From CAZVAO01 sp964625175 (GTDB taxonomy: Bacteria; Bacillota; UBA994; PWPR01): DNA of 6,804 bases. The stretch covers positions 1 through 6,804 of the forward strand of contig CAZVAO010000114.1 in NCBI GenBank assembly GCA_964625175.1. Direction: 5' to 3'. Both the position numbers and the translations under genes were made by a program. Below, in pieces: positions 1 through 5,685 of this stretch (positions are counted from its first letter, which is position 1; every line of letters starts with the position of its first letter). The notes beneath the pieces were generated by a model. That model ran no database searches. It saw only the letters and a program-made list of their open reading frames with translations, and was not told the origin of the DNA.

Positions 1-141
1 CGATGCTTTTCTGTTTCAAGGATACCACAGGCATCCAGCATCCTATTTTGTTAAGGTCAATCGCTAACCTCCGTCCCTATTGATCGATTATGCTTCAGAC
101 AGTCTCGGTGCGCGTCAGTAGACCTTTTATTTTACGATTAG

Positions 142-306
142 TTGTGGTTTCAAGGATATTTACGCGATATCGATCTTGGTGAACTCACGATCTATCCTGA
201 CCAACTGGCTACTGACCCCTTAAAAACCATCGCTTGCCGACTGCTTGGCCATCGCTTGGCTACTGTTTGGCAAAGCATTTATACTCACACGAACCACCAT
301 CTCTGA
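142..306 (+). pseudogene. Possible remnant of a tyrosine recombinase/integrase C-terminus
   Basis: An open stretch of 54 codons after an in-frame TAG (139-141) ends at TGA 304-306. Its last part reads RLLGH, then about nine residues, then IYTH and a short tail. This resembles the box of tyrosine recombinases in which LGH carries the second catalytic histidine and the following Y is the nucleophile. The spacing from H to Y is one residue longer than in XerC/XerD. The conserved HxLRH segment that should lie about 30 residues upstream is not recognisable, there is no start codon with a ribosome site, and the frame is broken upstream. If real, it is a decayed 3' end from an old integration event. 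It could also be a chance resemblance, since the match rests on roughly ten residues. Confidence 0.35.
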
Positions 307-404
307 CATCTCTGAGCCCCTATTGATTGATGAGGGGGAGTGATTGCTCGGCAAAGCCGAAGTGGTAATGGGTTTCTGAGAACTTAATTTTCCGAAGTAA
401 CCAT
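307..404. other. Non-coding stretch with small hairpins, no gene seen
   Basis: This stretch lies between the putative recombinase remnant and the hairpin at 405-430. It contains a small perfect hairpin, TCGGC-AAA-GCCGA at 348-360, and a weaker CCCCT/AGGGG pairing around 317-338. Neither is followed by a T run, so neither looks like a terminator. No open frame with a ribosome site and no recognisable riboswitch or RNA motif was found. Bases 1-141 are similar: no convincing open frame, only a 12-base word (13-24) repeated at 147-158. Confidence 0.4.
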
Positions 405-430
405 AAAAAGCGTACAAACGTTCGCTTTTT
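405..430. terminator. Possible bidirectional intrinsic terminator hairpin
   Basis: AAAAAGCG (405-412) pairs perfectly with CGCTTTTT (423-430). After one mismatch (413/422), two more pairs (414-415 with 420-421) close on the loop AAAC. The flanking A and T tracts give a U-rich 3' arm in either direction, as in bidirectional rho-independent terminators. The GC core is only three pairs and the T tract has just five bases inside the stem, so it would be weak. It lies directly before a promoter-like sequence and could insulate the downstream gene from upstream transcription. Confidence 0.4.
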
Positions 431-458
431 GGACTTAAAGTGAAATCCAGAGTATAAT
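430..458 (+). promoter_or_regulatory. Likely sigma-A type promoter for the cyclophilin gene
   Basis: TGGACT (430-435, four of six matches to TTGACA) is followed after 17 bases by a perfect TATAAT (453-458). Transcription would begin near 465 and leave an untranslated leader of roughly 100 bases before the GTG start at 564. The -35 element abuts the hairpin at 405-430. The perfect -10 and the spacing are the strong points; the -35 is imperfect. Confidence 0.55.
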
Positions 459-550
459 TGTATAAATAGCATGTTCCAGCCATATAGGGAGTCATTCAGA
501 CTTTTAGGTGTGATTCTCTTGCACGGTTATCAAACTAGACTTCATGAGCA

Positions 551-556
551 AGGAGG
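551..556 (+). promoter_or_regulatory. Ribosome binding site fixing the GTG start at 564
   Basis: AGGAGG lies seven bases before GTG 564. The ATG at 471, which would add 31 residues, has no comparable site, and its extra residues do not resemble a cyclophilin N-terminus. This decides the start in favour of 564. Confidence 0.75.
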
Positions 557-563
557 GAGTTTC

Positions 564-1127
564 GTGCATCCACTGGTCAGTATGTGTATTAGAGATTACG
601 GGTCGGTGTCTATGGAGTTATTTCCTGAATATGCTCCTCATTCGGTTGCCAGTTTCATCTATATGATTAAGCAGGGTGTTTACAATAATCAACCCATCCA
701 GCGGATTGTCCCCGACTTTGTGATTCAGCCCAGCTACCAAGATTTCGATAATGCTTTAGCGCGTACGTCTCTACGGGGTGAGTTTTGTGCTAATGGCGTC
801 GCGAATGATTTTCCATTGAAGCAAGGGTCTCTAGCATTGGCCGGAGATGGGAAGCGGGTCTCATCTGCTAGCTGCTTTTTCTGGGTGTTAAGTGATGAAG
901 CAGGACTTCGCTTGCAGGGCAAATACGCGGGTTTCGGGCAAGTGAAAGCAGGTTGGAATTGGCTAGAAGCCATCCAAAGAGTATCCACAAGGTCTGTTAG
1001 AATTGATGTACCAGGCGTTGTGATTAATGAACCTTTAATCCCAGTGCTGATTGAAAGGGTTTCAGTTAATACATTTGGGGTTGACTATCGCAAGCCAGAG
1101 TTACTTAATTACACAATCTATGGTTGA
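564..1127 (+). CDS. Divergent cyclophilin-type peptidyl-prolyl cis-trans isomerase
   Basis: The product has 187 residues from GTG 564, close to a single cyclophilin domain. Cyclophilins catalyse cis-trans isomerisation of proline peptide bonds and assist folding. The strand starting GSVSMELFPEYAP (13-25) matches the family's opening, and QRIVPDFVIQ (46-55) corresponds to the HRxIPGFxxQ active-site strand. GEFCANG (72-78), SCFFWVLSD (103-111) and LQGKYAGFGQV (117-127) align with the later core motifs. The catalytic arginine is kept (R47), as are F52 and Q55 of the proline pocket and the FF pair (105-106). However, the histidine before the arginine is Q46, the usual tryptophan near the pocket is R116, the glutamine before FF is C104, and the GGD after the active-site strand is lost. 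No signal peptide is seen from this start, so it is probably cytoplasmic. Isomerase activity may be reduced, or the protein may mainly bind peptides. The next gene follows after 95 bases on the same strand. Confidence 0.85.
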   Translation: MHPLVSMCIRDYGSVSMELFPEYAPHSVASFIYMIKQGVYNNQPIQRIVPDFVIQPSYQDFDNALARTSLRGEFCANGVANDFPLKQGSLALAGDGKRVSSASCFFWVLSDEAGLRLQGKYAGFGQVKAGWNWLEAIQRVSTRSVRIDVPGVVINEPLIPVLIERVSVNTFGVDYRKPELLNYTIYG

Positions 1128-1207
1128 TTGTCCCTATGGATATTAATGATTAAGATCGCATAGATGCCATACAGTTGTAATGATGTAAAGCTAAGCAACA
1201 ACATACC

Positions 1208-1215
1208 AGAGGAGG
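1208..1215 (+). promoter_or_regulatory. Ribosome binding site for the TTG start of the PEP mutase gene
   Basis: AGAGGAGG, a near-perfect Shine-Dalgarno sequence, ends seven bases before TTG 1223. No in-frame ATG gives a better N-terminus, because residues 1-20 already carry the start of the cytidylyltransferase fold with its HxGH motif. Confidence 0.8.
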
Positions 1216-1222
1216 ACGCATT

Positions 1223-2521
1223 TTGAGCAAAGTGTATTTAACGATTCGTTCAGGAATCGTACATCATGGTCACATTGGGATCGTGAATGAAGCCCAGAAA
1301 TATGGTGACGTCTATATTGGGCTATTGTCAGATGAGGCAATGGTATCTGATGATCGAGTTCCTTTGATTAATTTTGCAAATCGCAAATTGATTTTCTCTA
1401 ACATTACTGGTGTCACAGCAGTGCTTAAACAGCAAACGCTTGACTGCAGGGATAATTTGGTCAAGATTAAGCCAGACTTTGTTATCTATGAAGCGTACGA
1501 AGCGAGTAATATGACACCGCCTTCCAAAGATCTAATCCAGGCAACTCTAGCAAACTGGGGTGGAAAATTAATCAATGTGGCAAGCTATGATGAACCTGCC
1601 TTGGATCGATTAGAGGAGCAATTAAGTAGCACGGGCATAACGCCGCATCGGCGCAGAGCTCAGCTGCGCAAACTCTTGGCGACAAAACCACTTGTCAGAA
1701 TTATGGAGGCACATAGCGGATTGACAGGTCTGATTGTTGAAAAAACGGTTGTAGAAGAAGGCCATCACATTAAATCTTTTGATGGGATGTGGGTGAGCAG
1801 TCTATGCGATTCCATTACGAGAGGCAAGCCTGATATCGAGTTAGTTGATTTGACATCACGTCTTCATACAATCAATGAAATTATGGAGGTCACAACTAAA
1901 CCCATTATCTACGATGGCGATACAGGTGGCAAAATTGAGCATTTTGTTTATACGGTGCGCACACTTGAAAGGCTTGGTGTTTCCGCAGTCATTATTGAAG
2001 ATAAAGTTGGGTTAAAAAAGAACTCGTTGTTTGGTACAGATGTGAAACAGAAGCAAGACACCATCGAGCATTTTCAAGCAAAGCTTAGCGCCGGTAAAGA
2101 GGCCCAAGTTACGGCAGACTTCATGGTGATTGCACGAATAGAGAGTTTAATTCTCAAAGCGGGGATTGAGGATGCACTGCAAAGGGCACAAGCTTACATT
2201 ACTGCGGGTGCAGATGGGATTATGATTCATAGTAAGAGCAAAGATCCCCAAGAAATCCTCGAATTTTGTGAGAAATATCGCGAATTTGACAACCGAGTGC
2301 CATTAATCGTGGTGCCATCAAGTTATAGTATAATAACAGAGAATGAATTGATGGCTGCGGGGGCCAGCATTGTCATCTACGCCAATCAATTAATTCGTGG
2401 CGCTTATCCTGCCATGGTGAAGGTCGCTCAGTCAATCCTGAAAGAAGAAAGAGCTTTCGAGAGCGAGTCGCTACTAATGCCCATATCAGAGATTCTTACT
2501 TTGATCCCTGGTGCAAAATAA
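1223..2521 (+). CDS. Bifunctional cytidylyltransferase / phosphoenolpyruvate phosphomutase
   Basis: PEP mutase rearranges phosphoenolpyruvate to phosphonopyruvate, forming the C-P bond that starts nearly all phosphonate biosynthesis. The 432-residue protein has two domains. Residues 1 to about 140 look like a glycerol-3-phosphate-cytidylyltransferase-type fold: HHGHI (14-18) holds the HxGH nucleotide motif, and SSTGITPHRRR (135-145) resembles the ISSTxxR motif. Residues 155-432 form the isocitrate-lyase-like PEP mutase barrel, with MEAHSGL (161-167), the metal-binding DGDTGG (231-236) and the diagnostic EDK-x5-NS signature at 259-268. That signature separates PEP mutases from isocitrate lyases and related hydrolases. 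IHSK (335-338) and PSSY (365-368) also fit. The domain order matches Fom1 and some AepX proteins, where the N-terminal domain charges a phosphonate with CMP. The start is TTG with a strong ribosome site. No decarboxylase or aminotransferase partner is visible in the window, so the final product is unknown. Confidence 0.9.
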   Translation: MSKVYLTIRSGIVHHGHIGIVNEAQKYGDVYIGLLSDEAMVSDDRVPLINFANRKLIFSNITGVTAVLKQQTLDCRDNLVKIKPDFVIYEAYEASNMTPPSKDLIQATLANWGGKLINVASYDEPALDRLEEQLSSTGITPHRRRAQLRKLLATKPLVRIMEAHSGLTGLIVEKTVVEEGHHIKSFDGMWVSSLCDSITRGKPDIELVDLTSRLHTINEIMEVTTKPIIYDGDTGGKIEHFVYTVRTLERLGVSAVIIEDKVGLKKNSLFGTDVKQKQDTIEHFQAKLSAGKEAQVTADFMVIARIESLILKAGIEDALQRAQAYITAGADGIMIHSKSKDPQEILEFCEKYREFDNRVPLIVVPSSYSIITENELMAAGASIVIYANQLIRGAYPAMVKVAQSILKEERAFESESLLMPISEILTLIPGAK

Positions 2522-2602
2522 GCTATTGAAGAGATATTTACGGGGCACATTTGAAGCTTAATGCGTGACAAAATTTTGAGCGATTGAGAATTTAGGTCGT
2601 TG

Positions 2603-2608
2603 AGGAGG
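2603..2608 (+). promoter_or_regulatory. Ribosome binding site for the TTG start at 2618
   Basis: AGGAGG lies nine bases before TTG 2618. An ATG at 2611 is only two bases away and opens a different frame that stops after five codons, so the TTG is the more credible start. The next in-frame ATG (2645, residue 10) has no ribosome site. Confidence 0.65.
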
Positions 2609-2617
2609 TTATGACCC

Positions 2618-3448
2618 TTGATAAATAATTTAATTGCGCAATACATGGCGCAAACTGAAACAAACTGTGTGACTGAGTTTGAAGCGCTTACGTCCGATTT
2701 GGTGGGCATGCGGCTATTTGATGACCCCCTTATTGGTTATGCGGCGGCGGATGATGACTTATTCACGATTCATCAGACCGATCCCCTAATTAGCCACGGC
2801 TTATTCGAATTGCCAAACTGGTGGCTAGCAGATGCGCGTACCGTTGTGTCTTTCTTTTTTCCTTTCACTGATCAGATAAAGGCAGCGAATTCTAGAGATA
2901 TGAATTGGCCTGCAAATGAGTGGCTACACGGGCGGATAGAGGGGCAGAAGTTTATTAATGGTTTAATGAATTATTTGGTTACAGAAATGCGCAACAAAGG
3001 CTATAGCAGCATCGCACCAACCCGTGACCCACGGTTTAAGAGCCAAACAGGGCACAAAGGGACAGCAAGTGGTAGAGATTCTAATTGTGCATATGGCAGC
3101 AATTGGTCGGAGCGGCATACAGCATTCATTGCTGGTTTAGGCACATTCGGATTGTCCAAAGGACTAATTACTGCGAAAGGGATAGCGGGTCGATTTGGTA
3201 GTATTATCACAAGCTATGATTATCCCGCCACTCATCGAGCTTATCAAGATCCATACGAGTATTGTAATATGTGTGGTGCTTGTGCGCCTCATTGCCCACC
3301 GCAGGCCATTACATTTGCTGAGGGTAAAAATCATAGTAAGTGTGATCAGTTTATTGATCGGATATTGAATAAACATCGTCCATACTATGGATGTGGTAAA
3401 TGCCAAATGGAAGTGCCTTGTATGAGCGGCATTCCAGAGAGTAAGTAG
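2618..3448 (+). CDS. QueG-like double [4Fe-4S] cluster protein of unknown substrate
   Basis: The protein has 276 residues and no signal peptide. The C-terminal third carries two iron-sulfur sites. The first is C216-x2-C219-x2-C222-x3-C226-P, a classic [4Fe-4S] ferredoxin motif. The second is made of C242, C259, C262 and C268, with the last three as CGKCQMEVPC. Upstream, ERHTAFIAGLGTFGLSKGLIT (165-185) matches the segment that in epoxyqueuosine reductase QueG precedes the clusters and helps form the cobalamin pocket. QueG reduces epoxyqueuosine in tRNA to queuosine using cobalamin, and reductive dehalogenases share the architecture. This protein lacks the C-terminal HEAT-like repeat of long QueG forms and has C-x5-C rather than C-x3-CP in the second cluster. 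That places it with the stand-alone 4Fe-4S double-cluster relatives common in anaerobic Bacillota, whose substrates are mostly undefined. I would not name it queG. It sits 96 bases after the PEP mutase gene on the same strand, and whether they share a transcript is unclear. Confidence 0.8.
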   Translation: MINNLIAQYMAQTETNCVTEFEALTSDLVGMRLFDDPLIGYAAADDDLFTIHQTDPLISHGLFELPNWWLADARTVVSFFFPFTDQIKAANSRDMNWPANEWLHGRIEGQKFINGLMNYLVTEMRNKGYSSIAPTRDPRFKSQTGHKGTASGRDSNCAYGSNWSERHTAFIAGLGTFGLSKGLITAKGIAGRFGSIITSYDYPATHRAYQDPYEYCNMCGACAPHCPPQAITFAEGKNHSKCDQFIDRILNKHRPYYGCGKCQMEVPCMSGIPESK

Positions 3449-3472
3449 AACGATGGTTGAATAATAGCTGAA

Positions 3473-3528
3473 CCCTATGGTGCTCCACACACAGGGCAAG
3501 CCCTATGGTGCTCCACAGACAGGGCAAG
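3473..3528. repeat. Two tandem copies of a 28-bp unit
   Basis: Bases 3473-3500 and 3501-3528 are head-to-tail copies that differ at a single base (C at 3490, G at 3518). Each unit begins CCCT and has AGGG near its end, with an inner TGG/CCA pairing around TGCT, so each could form a weak hairpin. The second copy extends to a GCCCT/AGGGC pairing. The unit lies just after the Fe-S protein gene and before the octamer repeat. No protein-coding role is apparent. Confidence 0.9.
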
Positions 3529-3546
3529 CAGTGGGTTATACTCACC

Positions 3547-3605
3547 CTGACCAACTGACCAACTGACCAACTGACCAACTGACCAACTGACCAACTGACC
3601 AACTG
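3547..3605. repeat. Octanucleotide tandem repeat (CTGACCAA), seven copies
   Basis: Seven perfect copies of CTGACCAA run from 3547 to 3602, followed by a partial CTG to 3605. Read on the opposite strand the unit is TTGGTCAG, which has no stop codon in any frame and would give a repeating QLVSWSVG peptide. Those open frames are artefacts of the repeat, with no ribosome site. The perfect identity of the copies suggests recent expansion by replication slippage. The array ends 60 bases before the start of the HAD gene, so it sits where that gene's promoter would be expected. Confidence 0.95.
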
Positions 3606-3665
3606 CATGGCAATGTTTTGCATAGAATCAAGCAACTGATACCCCAGAAAGGAAGCAGATCGTTT

Positions 3666-4391
3666 ATGAAACAAATTGGTGCATTTTTCGATATAGATGG
3701 CACATTGTATCGCGAAGGTTTGATTACTGAAATTTTTAAGAAACTGATTAAGTCCGAAATAATTGAGGAAGAGCGCTGGTATAATGAGGTGCGCGAGAAA
3801 TACAACAATTGGGATCGCCGCATTGGCAATTACGACGATTACCTGTTGAAGATTGCCGAAATATACACAGAAGCAATTGTCGGACTTCATAAAACCCAGA
3901 TTGAATTCATAGCCGGTAAAGTTGTGGAGCAAAAGGGAGACCGCGTCTATATTTTCACGCGCGATCGCATCAAGTGGCACTTAGCACAAGGTCATATTGT
4001 CATTGCGGTATCGGGATCGCCATCAGAACTAGTTTACGAAATGGCCCAAAAGCATCAATTCAATGATTATGTCGGAACGATTTATCAAGTTGATGAGAAT
4101 AATATATATACTGGTGAAGTGATCCCCATGTGGGATAGTAGTAACAAAAAGAAGGCCGTTGAATACTTTCTAGAACATTATAACTTGGACCTGGCAAATT
4201 CATTTGCATATGGTGACACAGGTGGAGATTGGACGATGCTCCAGGCAGTCGGGAATCCCGTTGCCATTAATCCAACACGTGAACTTATGACACGTATCAA
4301 AGATGATCAAGCACTTAATCAGAGGGTTGAAGTTGTTGTGGAACGAAAGGATATGATTTATCGATTGAATCCCGACCATATTATATTGTGA
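3666..4391 (+). CDS. HAD-IB family phosphatase-like hydrolase
   Basis: The protein has 241 residues from ATG 3666, preceded by AAAGGAAG about ten bases upstream. An earlier ATG at 3618 would add 16 residues without homology to the HAD fold or a ribosome site. Motif I is FFDIDGTL, with nucleophile D9 and acid/base D11. Motif II is AVSGS with S116. A lysine cluster at 161-163 supplies the motif III lysine, and GDTGGDWTML carries D184 and D188 of motif IV. The insertion between motifs I and II is helical and of the length seen in subfamily IB, the phosphoserine phosphatase group. It probably hydrolyses a small phosphorylated metabolite in the cytoplasm, but the substrate cannot be read from the sequence. 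Its stop codon overlaps the ribosome site of hflX, so the two are translationally linked. The tandem repeats upstream separate it from the Fe-S protein gene. Confidence 0.85.
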   Translation: MKQIGAFFDIDGTLYREGLITEIFKKLIKSEIIEEERWYNEVREKYNNWDRRIGNYDDYLLKIAEIYTEAIVGLHKTQIEFIAGKVVEQKGDRVYIFTRDRIKWHLAQGHIVIAVSGSPSELVYEMAQKHQFNDYVGTIYQVDENNIYTGEVIPMWDSSNKKKAVEYFLEHYNLDLANSFAYGDTGGDWTMLQAVGNPVAINPTRELMTRIKDDQALNQRVEVVVERKDMIYRLNPDHIIL

Positions 4392-4404
4392 GGAGAATGT
4401 TATT

Positions 4405-5685
4405 TTGGAACTAGATAAGGCACTATTAGTGGGTGTCAATGTAAATCAAAAAGATTTTGATCATTCAATGATCGAGTTAGCGAGTTTAGTCGAGGCCTGT
4501 GAGATGGAAGTGGTGGGCTCCGTTGTTCAAAACTTGCCTCATGTGAATATTGCTACCTACATGGGAACAGGTAAGGTAGAAGAAGTAAGAATTTATCTCG
4601 AGCACACCGAAGCGGATGTAATCGTATTCAATAATGAATTAAGTCCATCGCAACTGCGCAATTTAGGGACGGTCTTTGATTGTAAGATCTTTGATCGTAC
4701 GGCTCTCATATTAGAGATCTTTGCTCAGCGTGCACGTACGAGCGAGGCGCGGTTACAGGTTGAGATGGCAGCCTTACAATATCAACTACCCCGGATTAGA
4801 GGTGCTGGAGATGCTTTAAGTAGGCAGGGTGGATCCACAGGAGGGGCAGGTAACCGTAGCCGCGGTGCAGGCGAACAGAAATTAGAACTCGATCGTCGGC
4901 GTATTGAAGACAGAATTGCTAAAATTGCGAAGCAATTGCAATCCATTGCCAAAAAACGTGAAACTCGCCGCAAGAAGCGTACTCAAGCAGCGATTCCAGT
5001 CGTTGCCCTCGTTGGCTACACCAACGCAGGTAAATCGAGCCTCATGAATGCGATGATTAATCACTATGAAGAAAGCCACGGAAAATTGGTAATGGCTAAG
5101 GACATGCTCTTCGCAACCTTAGATACGACGGTGCGTAAAATTACGACAGACCATGATCAGACCTTTTTGTTGGCGGATACCGTTGGCTTCGTCAGCAATC
5201 TACCGCATAATTTAGTGCAGGCCTTTCATTCAACTTTAGAAGAGGTGCGTGAAGCGGATCTCCTGCTACACGTAGTGGATTGTAGCGACCCAAATTTTGC
5301 TCATCAGCGTAGGGTAACAGAAGACACCCTAAAACAGATTGATGCAGATCACGTTCCCGTAATCTATGTTTTCAATAAGGCGGATCTAATCAATGATTCA
5401 TTGCCTGGTGTTGAGATTGCTAATGAAATATACATATCTGCACTCAACGGTGATGGAGTTTCTGAATTGGTTGAAATGGTTGCCAATGAAATTTTCAGTG
5501 ACTATATCGACTGTTGTATGTTAATCCCCTATCGTGAAGGTCGTTTGTTAGACTATTTCAAGTCAAATGCACATATCCAAGAGATTAAATATCACGGAGA
5601 TGGTATTGCAATCCATATGATCTGCCGCCCTAGCGATTATAATCGTTATCAAGAGTATGTTATTACAGAGAGTGACGATGATTAA
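4405..5685 (+). CDS. hflX: GTPase HflX
   Basis: HflX is a ribosome-associated GTPase that binds the 50S subunit, splits stalled 70S ribosomes and helps recovery from stress such as heat. The 426-residue protein has the full family layout. The N-terminal HflX domain (1 to about 160) contains GTGKVEEV (54-61), FNNELSPSQLRNL (75-87) and the DRTALILEIFAQRA segment (97-110). A glycine-rich loop at 141-156 is followed by a basic coiled helix (158-193). The G domain has G1 GYTNAGKS (204-211), G2 TLDTT (238-242), G3 DTVG (258-261), G4 NKAD (324-327) and G5 SAL (345-347). A short C-terminal domain closes the protein. The start is TTG 4405, with AGGAGA at 4391-4396 eight bases before it and overlapping the stop of the HAD gene. 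Length and motifs are normal, so the gene appears intact. Confidence 0.95.
   Translation: MELDKALLVGVNVNQKDFDHSMIELASLVEACEMEVVGSVVQNLPHVNIATYMGTGKVEEVRIYLEHTEADVIVFNNELSPSQLRNLGTVFDCKIFDRTALILEIFAQRARTSEARLQVEMAALQYQLPRIRGAGDALSRQGGSTGGAGNRSRGAGEQKLELDRRRIEDRIAKIAKQLQSIAKKRETRRKKRTQAAIPVVALVGYTNAGKSSLMNAMINHYEESHGKLVMAKDMLFATLDTTVRKITTDHDQTFLLADTVGFVSNLPHNLVQAFHSTLEEVREADLLLHVVDCSDPNFAHQRRVTEDTLKQIDADHVPVIYVFNKADLINDSLPGVEIANEIYISALNGDGVSELVEMVANEIFSDYIDCCMLIPYREGRLLDYFKSNAHIQEIKYHGDGIAIHMICRPSDYNRYQEYVITESDDD

Noticed and set aside
317..338. CCCCT...AGGGG hairpin as a terminator
   Set aside because: The stem is short, the loop is long and no T run follows.
220..495. 91-codon minus-strand open frame in the left non-coding region
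   Set aside because: No ribosome site and no recognisable family. It runs antisense across the promoter and recombinase-like remnant, and its composition looks like a chance frame.
471..563. N-terminal extension of the cyclophilin from ATG 471
   Set aside because: The extra 31 residues do not match cyclophilins, and the strong AGGAGG lies just before GTG 564. The 471 ATG is only about six bases from the predicted transcription start.
3547..3605. CRISPR array
   Set aside because: The 8-bp units are directly contiguous with no spacers, so this is a simple tandem repeat.
3961..3968. GCGATCGC, the HIP1 octamer abundant in cyanobacteria
   Set aside because: A single copy inside a coding region. 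The ribosome sites, start codons and gene families fit Bacillota, so it is taken as chance.
3351..3980. Long minus-strand open frame containing repeated QLVSWSVG
   Set aside because: It is kept open by the octamer array, which has no stops on that strand. It overlaps the Fe-S and HAD genes, has no ribosome site, and resembles no protein family.
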